A program made the position numbers and the translations under genes. Below, piece after piece: positions 17,825 through 27,027 of a DNA stretch of 64,000 nt (its first letter is position 1; every line of letters starts with the position of its first letter). The stretch lies in contig NZ_CP058334.1 in assembly GCF_013391085.1 (NCBI RefSeq), forward strand, positions 1,054,001-1,118,000. Reading direction: 5' to 3'. The notes under the pieces were generated by a model. That model made no database searches, had not been told where the DNA came from, and saw nothing but the letters and a program-made list of their open reading frames with translations. This stretch comes from Natronomonas halophila. Lineage in GTDB: Archaea; Halobacteriota; Halobacteria; Halobacteriales; Haloarculaceae.

Positions 17825-17832
17825 TTTATAAG
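17825..17832 (+). promoter_or_regulatory. TATA-like box of the PQQ-repeat lipoprotein gene
   Basis: TTTATAAG lies 25-32 bases before the ATG at 17857. This spacing supports the ATG at 17857 over an in-frame GTG at 17839, which would be upstream of the expected transcript start. Confidence 0.5.
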
Positions 17833-17856
17833 CGAGCGGTGAGCACTCGTCGCCGA

Positions 17857-19104
17857 ATGGCCCCGACAGAGCCGACCCGGCGTGCGGTTCTCGCCAGCGG
17901 GGTCGCCGGACTCACTTCGCTCGGCGGCTGTCTGGGCCGCTCGTCAGCCGACCCCGTGCCGCCGGGCAGCGACTACCCGATGGACCGATACTCCCCCGGG
18001 CGGGCCGCGAGAGTCGAGAACGCGCTTACACCGCCGGAGTCGCTGGCGGCCTCGTGGTCGCTGTCCGTCCCTGCCACGTCGACGCCGCCGCCGAGCATCC
18101 ACGACGGGCGCGCCTACGTCAACGACTGGGAAGGCACCCTGTTCGCGCTGGATGCCACCGAGGGCACGACCGAGTGGTCGGCCAGCCTCGGCGACGACCG
18201 GGCAGGGGGTACCCGACCCACCGTCGACGATAGCGGTATCTACACCGCGACGCGGTACGGCCTGTTCGCCCACGACCACGACGGCACCCAGCGCTGGCAC
18301 GCCGAGGACGTCAGCAGCGCCCGCGGTTCGCCCATCATCTCCGATGGAACGGTCTATATCACCTACGTCTCGACGGTCAAGGCCTTCGACGCCGCCAGCG
18401 GCGACCTCCGCTGGAGTCGCAAGCCGGGCGAGGCCTACGGCTCCGGTAACGTCACGCTGAATCGCACGCTCGCAGTTGCCGACGACACGGTCTATGCCGT
18501 CCGGGAACGCGGCGGCTACGACGTCCCCGACGTCTTCGCGCTCGATGCCGCCGACGGCGACGAGTTGTGGCACGCCGGAACGAATCTCGTCTACCACCGA
18601 CCTGCCGTCACTCCCGGAGGTGACCTCGTGACCGTCGGCCAGCGGCAGGTCGAACCCGACGACCCCGACGAGCACATCGACGCGTGGGACGTCGTGGTCC
18701 GCTGGAGCGACGACGGCACCCCCGCGTGGCGAACCGAACTCGACGGCTACCGGACCTACACCCAACCCGCAGTCGATGGCGAGCGCGTCTACGCGCCGAC
18801 GACGGAGGGCATCGAAGCCGTGTCGCTGTCCGATGGCGACCCGCTGTGGCAAGTCGGCGATGGACTCACCGGCGCGCCCGTCGTCGCCGGCGACCACGTC
18901 TGGGTCCGGGTCGGGGACACCAGCGATGGCGAACTCCGGGTCTACACACGCAACGGCGAGGCGGTCGCAACCTACGGCGACGTCCGCGCACGGCCCGCTG
19001 TGACCGCGAACGCAGTGTATCTGGTCAGGCCCGCGTCGGCCATCGAAACGCTACTCGGTGATACGAGCGAAATCGTCGCGCTGGTTCCGACATCGGGGGC
19101 CTGA
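17857..19104 (+). CDS. PQQ-repeat beta-propeller lipoprotein
   Basis: A 415-residue exported protein. The N-terminus has a Tat-like TRRAVLASG motif and a lipobox SLGGC, so it is probably lipid-anchored outside the cell. The rest is a chain of PQQ-like (quinoprotein-type) blades: LFALDATEGTTEWSASLGD, VKAFDAASGDLRWSR, VFALDAADGDELWHAG, IEAVSLSDGDPLWQVGD. Such proteins may bind PQQ or simply act as beta-propeller scaffolds like BamB; no catalytic residues are evident. Confidence 0.88.
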   Translation: MAPTEPTRRAVLASGVAGLTSLGGCLGRSSADPVPPGSDYPMDRYSPGRAARVENALTPPESLAASWSLSVPATSTPPPSIHDGRAYVNDWEGTLFALDATEGTTEWSASLGDDRAGGTRPTVDDSGIYTATRYGLFAHDHDGTQRWHAEDVSSARGSPIISDGTVYITYVSTVKAFDAASGDLRWSRKPGEAYGSGNVTLNRTLAVADDTVYAVRERGGYDVPDVFALDAADGDELWHAGTNLVYHRPAVTPGGDLVTVGQRQVEPDDPDEHIDAWDVVVRWSDDGTPAWRTELDGYRTYTQPAVDGERVYAPTTEGIEAVSLSDGDPLWQVGDGLTGAPVVAGDHVWVRVGDTSDGELRVYTRNGEAVATYGDVRARPAVTANAVYLVRPASAIETLLGDTSEIVALVPTSGA

Positions 19105-19163
19105 CTCGCTACCCGGCGCCCTCGGGGTGAACGTTGATAGGCCCGCCGCCCACAGACACGCGT

Positions 19164-19598
19164 ATGTCCGAGCGAACCATCTTCGAGAAAATCGTCGACG
19201 GGGACATCCCCGCCCGCGTCGTCCACGAAACCGACACCACGCTGGCCTTCCTCGATGCCAACCCGCTGGCGCCGGGTCACACGCTCGTCATCCCGAAGGA
19301 GCGCTACAAGCGCCTGCGCGATACGCCGCCGGAACTCTCGGCTGACGTCTTCGAGACCGTCCGCGAACTCGCGCCCGTCATCGAGGACGCCGTCGAGGCC
19401 GACGCGACGAACATCGGCGTCAACGACGGCCCCGATGCCGGTCAGGAGGTCCCGCACCTCCACGTCCACATCGTCCCCCGATTCAAGGACGACGGCGGCG
19501 GCCCCATCCACGCCGTCGCCGGGGCGCCGCCGGACCTCGACGACGACGAACTGGACGTCATTGCCGAGGAGATTTCGACGGCCGCCAAGGACGCCTGA
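19164..19598 (+). CDS. HIT-family hydrolase
   Basis: A 144-residue histidine-triad nucleotide hydrolase or transferase, cytoplasmic, probably acting on adenosine phosphoramidate or dinucleotide phosphates. It has the HIT signature HLHVHIVPR (residues about 97-105), preceded by the FEKIVDGDIPARVV opening and the GHTLVIPKE block. The ATG at 19164 fits the family length. Confidence 0.95.
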   Translation: MSERTIFEKIVDGDIPARVVHETDTTLAFLDANPLAPGHTLVIPKERYKRLRDTPPELSADVFETVRELAPVIEDAVEADATNIGVNDGPDAGQEVPHLHVHIVPRFKDDGGGPIHAVAGAPPDLDDDELDVIAEEISTAAKDA

Positions 19599-19637
19599 CT
19601 CGCTGAACGACCCGGTCGCGTCAGTATCGGCCAACTC

Positions 19638-20474
19638 TCAGGACTCGTCGCGGGCGTCGTCGACCCACGCCGGACGGTCGAGGTTGGAATCACCGGGGAC
19701 GAACTCGTAGGAAATCTCGTAGACCCGCGGGTCTGGACCCGTGAGACGTGCGAGTAGGTATTCGGCGTAAGACCCGGCGGGGTCGGTCACCGCCCACGAG
19801 ACCGACGCCGATTCGACCGCGGCGGTGCCGGCATCGGTGCGGACGGTCCCCGAGGCGTCCGTAATGCGATACGGCTGAGTCCCCTCGTACCAGCCGTTTT
19901 GCGGCTCGTAGACGGCCGTTTCGGTCGAATTGCCGTCGACTCGTTCGTAGCGGGTAACGTGGAGGCTCCGGACGATAACCGACGCCGACCCGGGAATCTC
20001 GTCGGCCACGTCGGTCCCGTTCGACGCGACGACGAGGGAAACCCGCTCCGTCGTGGATTCCTCGCTGAGAAGTCGGCGGTCTTCGGTCTCCAGAATCTGG
20101 TTTTTCAGCCGTTCGGCGTCCGCTGCGTCGTCGATTTCGAGTCGCTCGTAGACGGTGGCGTTCGGCGACGCCTGATACTGTTCGGAACGAACTCCCGCCT
20201 CCTGGAGCGAGTGATAGCGCGCGCCATCGGCTGTCACCACGCCGTCGAACGCCAGTCGTTTCTCGCCGTCAACGACGATGCGGCCGCTCGCGCGGTAGGC
20301 ATCGGCATCAGCGTCGCCGACCGTAAACCGCTCCTCGGCCGGCGCCGCGGCGTGCGGTTCTGCCGTGGTACCGGGATAGACGGCCGCGAGGACGAACGCG
20401 AGACAACACAGGGCCAGCACGCCGATGATGGCGCCGGCCGTCCGGGGTTCCATACCCAGGCGCACTTCCCGCAT
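19638..20474 (-). CDS. Membrane-anchored extracellular protein, unknown
   Basis: A 278-residue protein with one N-terminal hydrophobic helix (about residues 12-32) and a long polar extracellular part of mixed alpha/beta character. No domain is recognised. The ATG at 20474 follows a TATA box by about 40 bases; a TTG two codons upstream is less likely. It is divergent from a membrane gene that shares the promoter region. Confidence 0.75.
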   Translation of the reverse strand: MREVRLGMEPRTAGAIIGVLALCCLAFVLAAVYPGTTAEPHAAAPAEERFTVGDADADAYRASGRIVVDGEKRLAFDGVVTADGARYHSLQEAGVRSEQYQASPNATVYERLEIDDAADAERLKNQILETEDRRLLSEESTTERVSLVVASNGTDVADEIPGSASVIVRSLHVTRYERVDGNSTETAVYEPQNGWYEGTQPYRITDASGTVRTDAGTAAVESASVSWAVTDPAGSYAEYLLARLTGPDPRVYEISYEFVPGDSNLDRPAWVDDARDES

Positions 20475-20512
20475 GGTCAAAAAGGTCGTTCCCCGAAGTT
20501 CGACGCCAATCG

Positions 20513-20520
20513 CTTATAAA
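20513..20520. promoter_or_regulatory. TATA box between divergent genes
   Basis: CTTATAAA sits about 40 bases from the starts of both divergent membrane-protein genes (20474 minus, 20562 plus). It can be read as a TATA box in both directions. Inferred. Confidence 0.45.
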
Positions 20521-20561
20521 CGGGAGAAGATAGATAGCGTCGGCGGCACACACGGTTCGTG

Positions 20562-21434
20562 ATGCCCTCCATACGCTCCATTGCGGTCAGCCTGCTCGCC
20601 GGGCTGTTGCACGCGGCGGCACTCCTCGTCGTCGCGCTCGAACTCGGATACGCCGTCGGTCCCGCCGAATACTCACTTCTCGGTGCCGCGTGGCGATACG
20701 GCGGCCTCGTCGTCCTCGCCGCCGTTCCCGTCTGGCTCGCGGTTCGACATCGCCTCGTCACTCCCCTCGTGGCGCTGGTTCTGACGACTGGCTACGTGCT
20801 CGGTATGGAACTGACGCCGCCCGGCCCGACCTTCCGTGACGTCGCGGAACTGGAAGGCCTCGCCGAACCGACCGGCTACATCGTCGTCGAAAACGGCCTC
20901 TACATCGTTCGGTACATGGTGAACGCGTCGGTCTGGACGGTCGGCTTCCTGTTTGCCGGGCTGGTCGAACACGCCATCCGGTCGAGATGGGACCGGCTTC
21001 CGACAGTACCCGACGTCCCGTCGTGGCTGTCGGTGCCCGCGTCCAGCCGGGATGCCGCTGCTATCGCCACCGGGGGCGGGCTACTCCACGCGGCCGCCAT
21101 GACGTGGTTCGCGGTTCGCCTCGGCGTCTCGGTTTCGGGCGGGTTCGCGTGGGCCATCTACGCCTTCGGCGCCATGGGGATGTTCGTCCTTGCCGCCGTC
21201 CCGCTGTACCTGCTGGTTCGTCGGGAGTTGCTCGCGCCGATGACGCTTCTGACCGCGTTCGTGTTCCTCGACGCCCGCGCGGAGTTCACCGCGAGCGTTG
21301 AGGACCCACACGCGCTGTACTTCGGTGCCTGGTTCTTCTATCTCGGCATCCTGCTCATCGCGGCGGGTATCGAATACGGGATCTACCGCGTCGATGCCGC
21401 GCGACGGGTGCGTTCGCTACTGAAACCTAACTAG
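20562..21434 (+). CDS. Multi-pass membrane protein with internal duplication
   Basis: A 290-residue protein with about eight hydrophobic segments. The two halves resemble each other: a GLLHAAALL / GGGLLHAAAMT helix, then VLAAVPVWLAVRHRLVTP / VLAAVPLYLLVRRELLAP, which suggests tandem duplication of a four-helix unit. Function unknown. The ATG at 20562 is chosen over the GTG one codon before. It is the last ordinary gene before the accessory island. Confidence 0.78.
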   Translation: MPSIRSIAVSLLAGLLHAAALLVVALELGYAVGPAEYSLLGAAWRYGGLVVLAAVPVWLAVRHRLVTPLVALVLTTGYVLGMELTPPGPTFRDVAELEGLAEPTGYIVVENGLYIVRYMVNASVWTVGFLFAGLVEHAIRSRWDRLPTVPDVPSWLSVPASSRDAAAIATGGGLLHAAAMTWFAVRLGVSVSGGFAWAIYAFGAMGMFVLAAVPLYLLVRRELLAPMTLLTAFVFLDARAEFTASVEDPHALYFGAWFFYLGILLIAAGIEYGIYRVDAARRVRSLLKPN

Positions 21435-21465
21435 AATGGGAAACCAGTAAGGAGATTCGCCAAGT

Positions 21466-22626
21466 TTAGCAGCTATCGTCTACTGTATCGTTCAAACCGA
21501 GTTTGAAGATGTTATTCCGGTAGACGGGTTCGATATCCGCATAGTACGTGTGTAGGTAGCTATCGATCGTTTCTCGGCCACGGTCTTCCATCACCTGTGG
21601 CGTATCTCCCCGCATATACTTCACGAGTTCTCTGTTCAGATCCTGTTCGATCCGCCAGTACGTGGAGAACCGATGACGACCGAAGTGGCTCGTCACAGCA
21701 CGATGTTCGTCAGTTTCAGCGTATTCCGGCCGGAAGACGTCAGTCCAGAGTTCGTTCGTATATTCCTGTGTAAGCTGGCTGTGAGTCGTCTGAGAGAGGA
21801 ACACCCACGAACTACCGATATCTGGTCGCACCAGTAGATACCGGGATAGCAATTGGTCGAGTTCCTCGTCGATCGGCAGAACTCGTGGCTTCCGAGATTT
21901 GTTCCCCTCTCTTTCTTCCCGTGTTGCGATATACACCGCATTCGGCCGGTCGGAGACTGCGCTATGAGTGCCTAGCTCCGGATAGGCTTGTTTCAGTTCC
22001 GCGCTTTCGAGGTTGAAATCGCCAATCTGCAGATTACACAACTCGGAGGCTCGAAGGCCGAGCTTCAATTGGGTCGCGATTATAGCGCGGTCACGTAGGT
22101 GTGTGACCGAGGCAAGCATCGTCCGCAGTTTCGGAATGGGGATACGTGGTGGATCTTTCACTTCGGGGCGCTGAAGATCCATCTTCGACAGAACGACCAC
22201 GAACGGGTTGAAATCCCGCGGATGCGGAAACACGCTGTCACTCTGCCAATACTGATAGATATTGGTCAGGCGACGGAGTTTGGTTCTGACCGTATCCGGC
22301 TGATTCTCTCGTTCTTCGAGGCAGTATTCGGCGAATGACCGGACATGTTTCTCGTTGGGACACGCAGGATGCCGCCCGTGTTCAGCCATATGATCACGCC
22401 ACTGGCCGATAAGCCGTCGATACCCCGCCCGTGTACTCTCCCTGTAGTTCTGTCTCTGAAGGATTTCTACCTGAAAAAGTTCGAACGGGTCAACGTCACT
22501 TTCGGTGAACTTCTCGGCGTGTTTCGCAAGAGGATCCAGATTACGGTCAAAGGTCTCCGCTAGCTCTGCCCGCCGGTCTTCCACGGATGGCGCTTCGTCC
22601 GCATCACTCATCGATACCACCTCCAA
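21466..22626 (-). CDS. Tyrosine recombinase / integrase
   Basis: A 386-residue site-specific recombinase of the XerC/phage-integrase type. The N-terminal SAM-like core-binding domain (about residues 55-165) precedes a catalytic domain with the first Arg in LGLRASELCNL (near 204), the HxxR-type box in SHFGRHRFS (near 327) and a nucleophile-candidate Tyr in SYLHTYYADIEP near the C-terminus. It overlaps the upstream small gene by 23 bases, so the two are translated from one message. It lies at the edge of an island with plasmid-like remnants, so integration or excision of that island is its likely role. Confidence 0.9.
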   Translation of the reverse strand: MEVVSMSDADEAPSVEDRRAELAETFDRNLDPLAKHAEKFTESDVDPFELFQVEILQRQNYRESTRAGYRRLIGQWRDHMAEHGRHPACPNEKHVRSFAEYCLEERENQPDTVRTKLRRLTNIYQYWQSDSVFPHPRDFNPFVVVLSKMDLQRPEVKDPPRIPIPKLRTMLASVTHLRDRAIIATQLKLGLRASELCNLQIGDFNLESAELKQAYPELGTHSAVSDRPNAVYIATREEREGNKSRKPRVLPIDEELDQLLSRYLLVRPDIGSSWVFLSQTTHSQLTQEYTNELWTDVFRPEYAETDEHRAVTSHFGRHRFSTYWRIEQDLNRELVKYMRGDTPQVMEDRGRETIDSYLHTYYADIEPVYRNNIFKLGLNDTVDDSC

Positions 22627-23092
22627 GAGTGTCGTCGTTCCTACCCATTTTCACCCACCACATGGATTTTGCAATCTCGTGATTGGCTGCCGCCATGAGA
22701 CACGGATTATAGACGTGTGGGTGGTCCGTATGCCACAACAGCCACCTGTAGAACTCCTCAAGCCGAACCCAATACTCCTTATACACGGTCATTAGCGTCC
22801 GGTCCGGGACGAGTTTCGCACACCAGAGTTCGATATCGTACGGATTCGCCAGCGCATGGTGACGTCCACGATCGGAGATATGTGTCTTCCAAGAGCGCTC
22901 CGTTTTCTGGAAGGTCTGTTTGTAGTGTTCGGAATCGGATGGTTCTATTTTCGCTTGCTGGAAATCGCTCCAGACATCATATCCCTCGTATTCCGAACGG
23001 TAACGCTGGAGACGATGCTTCGAAGGCACCGCATCAAGCTGTTTGTATGCACCTAATCGTCGCTCCGGTTTCGGGGATTTTCGTCTTGGCAT
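22604..23092 (-). CDS. Recombinase partner protein with SAM-like core-binding features
   Basis: A 162-residue basic protein. The middle (YKQTFQKTERSWKTHISDRGRHHA...PYDIELWCAKL) resembles the N-terminal core-binding region of tyrosine recombinases, also seen in the downstream gene (GYRRLIGQWRDHMAEHGRHPA...). There is no catalytic domain. It may be a split or duplicated DNA-binding half that works with the integrase. ATG at 23092; a perfect 12-bp inverted repeat lies just upstream. Confidence 0.7.
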   Translation of the reverse strand: MPRRKSPKPERRLGAYKQLDAVPSKHRLQRYRSEYEGYDVWSDFQQAKIEPSDSEHYKQTFQKTERSWKTHISDRGRHHALANPYDIELWCAKLVPDRTLMTVYKEYWVRLEEFYRWLLWHTDHPHVYNPCLMAAANHEIAKSMWWVKMGRNDDTLGGGIDE

Positions 23093-23111
23093 CGGTATCT
23101 AACCCGGCTCT

Positions 23112-23137
23112 GTCAGCCGCCACCCGTGGCGGCTGAC
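23112..23137. repeat. Perfect 12-bp inverted repeat upstream of the recombinase operon
   Basis: Arms GTCAGCCGCCAC and GTGGCGGCTGAC are separated by two bases. It sits 20 bases upstream of the start of the recombinase pair. It could be an operator, a recombinase site, or a terminator for sequence entering from the right on the minus strand (T-rich after the arm on that strand is weak). Confidence 0.75.
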
Positions 23138-23227
23138 GAAAAACACCACCAGCGACGTTTCTCTCGGAGATTCCCGCTTACGAACGAAGAGTTCAGTTAG
23201 TCGAAGAGGTGGCACTGAACAACCCCT

Positions 23228-23491
23228 TCAGTCATCGTCCGCGTGGACCGGGGAGCCCTCTTCTTTATTCACTTGGGGGAGTTGAGAGGTTTCGTTCTCG
23301 ATAACAGCCGTTTCCTGTGGTAACGCCCGAACCTCGATGCCCCGCCATTCCCCATCGATACCGAGTAATGCCTGCGAGTAGCCCTTCTCTTTGTCCCCCG
23401 TCACCGCATTCTGAACGAACCGCATCTGGGCGTGGTTCAGGTCGAATTTCTCCGCGATATTCGGATCCCTCTTGAAGGAACCAGAAAGCCC
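23228..23491 (-). pseudogene. C-terminal remnant of a VirB4-like conjugation ATPase
   Basis: The frame is open directly after the CopB-type ATPase stop and ends at 23228. Its product (RDPNIAEKFDLNHAQ... GYSQALLGIDGEW... ALPQETAVIE) resembles the extreme C-terminus of VirB4/TraE-type ATPases of archaeal conjugative elements, as I recall that family. No ATPase core (Walker A/B) is left and there is no good start codon except an internal ATG at 23425. I read it as a stub left after deletion or insertion. The family assignment is from memory and moderately uncertain. Confidence 0.45.
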
Positions 23492-25774
23492 TCAGTCAGT
23501 GGGTTGTGCCTCCGTAGATGGTGTCCTGCCTGGAAGATCGGGGAGGGACAGATCCACGCGGCGAAGCAACTGGGCGTTGATGGCGACGATGACCGTACTT
23601 AGCGACATCAGGAGCGCGCCCACAGCGGGCGACAGTAGAATCCCGATCGGCGCCAACACGCCTGCAGCCAGCGGAATCGCGAAGACGTTATAGCCGGCTG
23701 CCCAGACGATGTTCTCCTGCATCTTCCGGTAGCTCGCCTTGCTCAATTTCACGAGGCGAACGACGTCCATCGGATTATTCTGCACGAGGATGACATCTGC
23801 TGACTGGACGGCGACGTCGGTGCCGCTTCCGATGGCGATCCCCACGTCTGCTCGCGTCAGCGCCGGCGCGTCGTTAACGCCGTCGCCAACCATCCCCACG
23901 AGCTTCCCCTCGTCCTGGAGTTCCTGCACTTTCTTGTCCTTGTCCCCAGGAAGAACCTCCGCGAACACCGTGTCGATACCCAGTTCGTCGGCGACAGCGT
24001 CAGCGACGTCTTGGGAGTCACCAGTCAGCATCGCCACCTCGATATCGAGGTCGTGCAGTGCGTCGACGACGGCGTAGCTTTCCTCACGAATCACGTCAGC
24101 CATCGCGAACGCGGCGATCAACTCCCCTCCGCGGACGAGATACACCACGGTCTGGGCGTTCTGGCCGGCTTCGTCAGCGAAGCGCTGGAGGTGGTCGGGG
24201 ACCTCGCTGTCGAGCTGGGTCAGTAAATTCGGCCCGCCGACGTACACCTCGTCTCCGTTGACGTTCGCACAGACGCCTCGGCCTTTGATTGCCTCGAAGC
24301 CGGACGCGTCAGGTGAGGTAAGGTTTCGCTCGTTGGCGGCCTCGCGGATAGCTCGCGCGATCATGTGTTCGGAGTCGCTCTCGACGGCCGCCGCCAGCGC
24401 GAGTGCATCGTCCTCGTCGACGCCGTTGACAGTCGCCATATCGACGACGCCGTGCTCGCCTTCGGTGAGCGTCCCTGTCTTGTCAAAGATGATGGCGTCC
24501 AGATTCCGTGCGTCCTCCATCGCGATGCGGTCGCGGACGAGCATCCCATTACGAGCAGCGAGTGATGTGTTAATCGCGACGACTAGCGGGATGGCGAGTC
24601 CGAGGGCGTGCGGGCAGGCGATGACGAGTACCGTTACGACGCGCTCGATAACCGTTGCGTTGAACGAGACCGCAATCGTCCACGCGATTGCTGTCACGAC
24701 TGCCGCCGCGAGGGCAACGTAGAACAGCCAGCCGGCAGCCCGGTCGGCCAGCACCTGCGTCTTGGACTTGCTCTGCTGGGCTTCCTCGACGAGTCGCATG
24801 ATGCCCGCAAGCGTCGTCTCCTCGCCCGTCGCACCGACGCGGACGCGGAGACTGCCGTCGCCGTTGATCGTCCCGCCGATGACCTCGTCGCCGGGTTCTT
24901 TCGAGACCGGTTTCGACTCGCCGGTAATCATCGCCTCTTCGACGTCCGAATCTCCCTCCTCAACGATGCCATCAGCAGGCACACTCGCGCCCGGGCGGAT
25001 GAGCACGAGGTCGCCCTCGGAGAGTTCACTAACGGGGACATCTTCGGTGTCACCGTCATCGGTGATCCGCTCAGCGGTATCGGGCATCAGCTTCGCCAAC
25101 TCGTCGACTGCGCTTGAGGCGCGTCGAACGGATCGCATTTCGATCCAGTGGCCCAGCAGCATAATGTCGATCAGGGTAACGAGTTCCCAGAAGAACGCTG
25201 ACTGCGTCGGGAAGACCACGCTCGCGAGGCTGTAGACGAACGCGACGGTGATCGCCATCGAAATCAGCGTCATCATCCCCGGCGACCGGTCTTTCAGCTC
25301 CGGGACCGCCATCTGGAGGAACGGAATCCCACCGTACGCGAAGACGATTATCGCGAAGACGGGGTTGATCCACTCGCTACCCGGGAATGCGGGGACGGAG
25401 AACCCGAGCCACTCCTGGAGCATTTCGCTGTACAGGAGGACCGGGATCGACAGGAGCGTCGAAACGAAAAAGCGCCGCCGGAACATCTGTTCATGGCCCT
25501 CGTGCATCCCGCCATGCCCCTCACCGTGCCCCTCGTGTGACCCGTGACCGTGCCCTTCGCCTTCGTCTCCGGCGTGCTCGTGCTGTTCGTGGAGCGCAGC
25601 CTCCCCTTCTGCAGTAGGATGAGCCTCTTCCTCCAGTAACTCCTGTTCTACCCGTTGCTCGTCGGACTCGACGACCGCTTCGTCGGACTCGCCGTGTCCG
25701 TGCTGGTGACTGCTGTCATCCTGCTGGTCTTCCTCTCTCGGGGGATTCTCATTTGTGTCTTTGTGGTCGTCCAT
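23492..25774 (-). CDS. copB: Copper-exporting P1B-type ATPase (CopB type, CPH motif)
   Basis: A 760-residue integral membrane pump that exports copper using ATP. The first 95 residues are His- and acid-rich, a metal-binding tail instead of HMA domains. Then come eight membrane helices with the CPH ion-site motif ([11 protein letters not shown], near residue 387), the actuator TGES motif (MITGES), the phosphorylation site DKTGTLTEG (near 431) and the hinge [13 protein letters not shown] is the mark of the CopB subgroup (Cu2+/Cu+), as opposed to CPC in CopA. It is part of a cluster with CopZ and the TRASH regulator. The gene symbol rests on subgroup only. Confidence 0.93.
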   Translation of the reverse strand: MDDHKDTNENPPREEDQQDDSSHQHGHGESDEAVVESDEQRVEQELLEEEAHPTAEGEAALHEQHEHAGDEGEGHGHGSHEGHGEGHGGMHEGHEQMFRRRFFVSTLLSIPVLLYSEMLQEWLGFSVPAFPGSEWINPVFAIIVFAYGGIPFLQMAVPELKDRSPGMMTLISMAITVAFVYSLASVVFPTQSAFFWELVTLIDIMLLGHWIEMRSVRRASSAVDELAKLMPDTAERITDDGDTEDVPVSELSEGDLVLIRPGASVPADGIVEEGDSDVEEAMITGESKPVSKEPGDEVIGGTINGDGSLRVRVGATGEETTLAGIMRLVEEAQQSKSKTQVLADRAAGWLFYVALAAAVVTAIAWTIAVSFNATVIERVVTVLVIACPHALGLAIPLVVAINTSLAARNGMLVRDRIAMEDARNLDAIIFDKTGTLTEGEHGVVDMATVNGVDEDDALALAAAVESDSEHMIARAIREAANERNLTSPDASGFEAIKGRGVCANVNGDEVYVGGPNLLTQLDSEVPDHLQRFADEAGQNAQTVVYLVRGGELIAAFAMADVIREESYAVVDALHDLDIEVAMLTGDSQDVADAVADELGIDTVFAEVLPGDKDKKVQELQDEGKLVGMVGDGVNDAPALTRADVGIAIGSGTDVAVQSADVILVQNNPMDVVRLVKLSKASYRKMQENIVWAAGYNVFAIPLAAGVLAPIGILLSPAVGALLMSLSTVIVAINAQLLRRVDLSLPDLPGRTPSTEAQPTD

Positions 25775-25925
25775 AGATCATGTTCTCTTTAGAAGTGGAT
25801 TCGCTTGCTTCCTGAATGTTCGGACCCTGAGACCGTGCAACGGAGTCAGTGTGGACAAGCCCCGAAGAGAACGGTTGAATCGTTCACTTAAGAGCGTTCT
25901 ATGTTATCCTCTGATCGGGATATAC

Positions 25926-26123
25926 TCAGGTCTCAACGGTGTATCCGGCGTCTTCGACGGCTTCCACGAGGGTTGCGGTATCTGCGTCACCATCAACCTC
26001 CACCTGATCGTCCTCTTGATCTGCGGTCGCGTCGGTCACACCGGGTACATTTTGAAGTGCTTCTTCTACTGTCTGTTCACAGTGGCCACAGGTCATCCCT
26101 TCAACGCTGATAGTCGTCGTCAT
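25926..26123 (-). CDS. copZ: CopZ-like copper chaperone (HMA domain)
   Basis: A 65-residue single heavy-metal-associated domain. The VEGMTCGHCEQTVEEAL motif (residues 7-23) supplies the two Cys that bind Cu(I). It would carry copper in the cytoplasm to the ATPase encoded 151 bases downstream on the same strand. The ATPase itself has no HMA domain, so the chaperone supplies the only one in this cluster. A TATA-like CTAAAGG lies about 28 bases before the ATG. Confidence 0.93.
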   Translation of the reverse strand: MTTTISVEGMTCGHCEQTVEEALQNVPGVTDATADQEDDQVEVDGDADTATLVEAVEDAGYTVET

Positions 26124-26138
26124 ACGAGTGTACGTATG
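26121..26138. promoter_or_regulatory. Inverted repeat over the copZ start, candidate operator
   Basis: CATACG-6-CGTATG overlaps the copZ start codon and lies between copZ and the divergent HTH-TRASH regulator. Position suggests an operator for that regulator; there is no direct proof. Confidence 0.4.
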
Positions 26139-26253
26139 GTCCCTCCCTTTAGCGGATTTCTCCTTTGGTCGATTGGTTCGAGAGCCAGGTTGACTTTAGA
26201 ATCAAAACGGATATCGCCGTATACATTTATTTACCCGATAGTATCGTACTACC

Positions 26254-26853
26254 ATGCGCGACCTGGATGAAACTGACCTCGAGATCATTCAGCTACTGAT
26301 GTTGGACGCTCGTCGACCGTACAGTGAGATAGCGGATGTTGTAGACCTCTCTGCGCCGGCTGTGTCGGATCGAGTCGAACGACTACAGGAGATGGGGATT
26401 ATTAATCGTTTCACGCTTGACGTCGATCGCTCACAGCTCCGAGGCGGAATTCCGGTACTGATTACGCTCGATGTCGAATCAGACAGCCATAGCGCTGCAT
26501 CGATCAAAGACGATCTCATCAACGAAGGCGCCATCGAACACGTATTCACCACGGCCGAAGCTGACCTAGTCCTGTACGCCAGAGTTCCAGATACTGACAT
26601 CGCAGGCTGGCTTGCTGATACCATCGACACCGGAGCAGTCGACGACTTTGAGGTAACGCTTCTCGCAGGCGCTAACTGGGCACCAGAATTGGGGGAAATG
26701 GAGTTCGCGCTCTCCTGCGCTCAATGTGGAAATACAGTTGACAGTGAAGGAACAGCCACCCGCATCGATGGAGAGCTGTACCAGTTCTGTTGTCCATCGT
26801 GTGAGGCTCGGTTTGAAGAGAAATACGAGCAACTCCGAGAAGAGGCTGACTGA
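26254..26853 (+). CDS. Lrp/AsnC-type regulator with TRASH metal-sensing domain
   Basis: A 199-residue transcription regulator. Residues about 4-55 form an AsnC-type winged HTH (ETDLEIIQLLMLDARRPYSEIADVV). A middle domain follows, and then a C-terminal TRASH domain with CAQCGNTV and FCCPSCEARF Cys motifs (about 149-185) that bind soft metals such as copper. Divergent from copZ/copB, so it probably senses copper and controls that operon. A TATA-like ATTTATTTA lies about 25 bases before the ATG. Confidence 0.92.
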   Translation: MRDLDETDLEIIQLLMLDARRPYSEIADVVDLSAPAVSDRVERLQEMGIINRFTLDVDRSQLRGGIPVLITLDVESDSHSAASIKDDLINEGAIEHVFTTAEADLVLYARVPDTDIAGWLADTIDTGAVDDFEVTLLAGANWAPELGEMEFALSCAQCGNTVDSEGTATRIDGELYQFCCPSCEARFEEKYEQLREEAD

Positions 26854-27027
26854 CTCGGGCGCGCCCGCACCCGCTTCGTAATCGGGAGTTTTGCTACTGA
26901 TTAACTGAACCCCTGAGTGGGAGCGACAGAATACGGAACCCGTGTATATGGTTGTAGCCGCAGACCTACGTCTGCAACGACGCGTTCCCAGTGTCGGCTC
27001 ACGCCGACGAAAACGATCTCACTCCGA

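Noticed and set aside
23484-23495. A 12-base match (GAAAGCCCTCAG) to the ends of the long hairpin element at the VirB4-CopB joint
   Set aside because: Only 12 bases without the adjoining hairpin. Kept as a remark under the joint, but too short to call a third copy.
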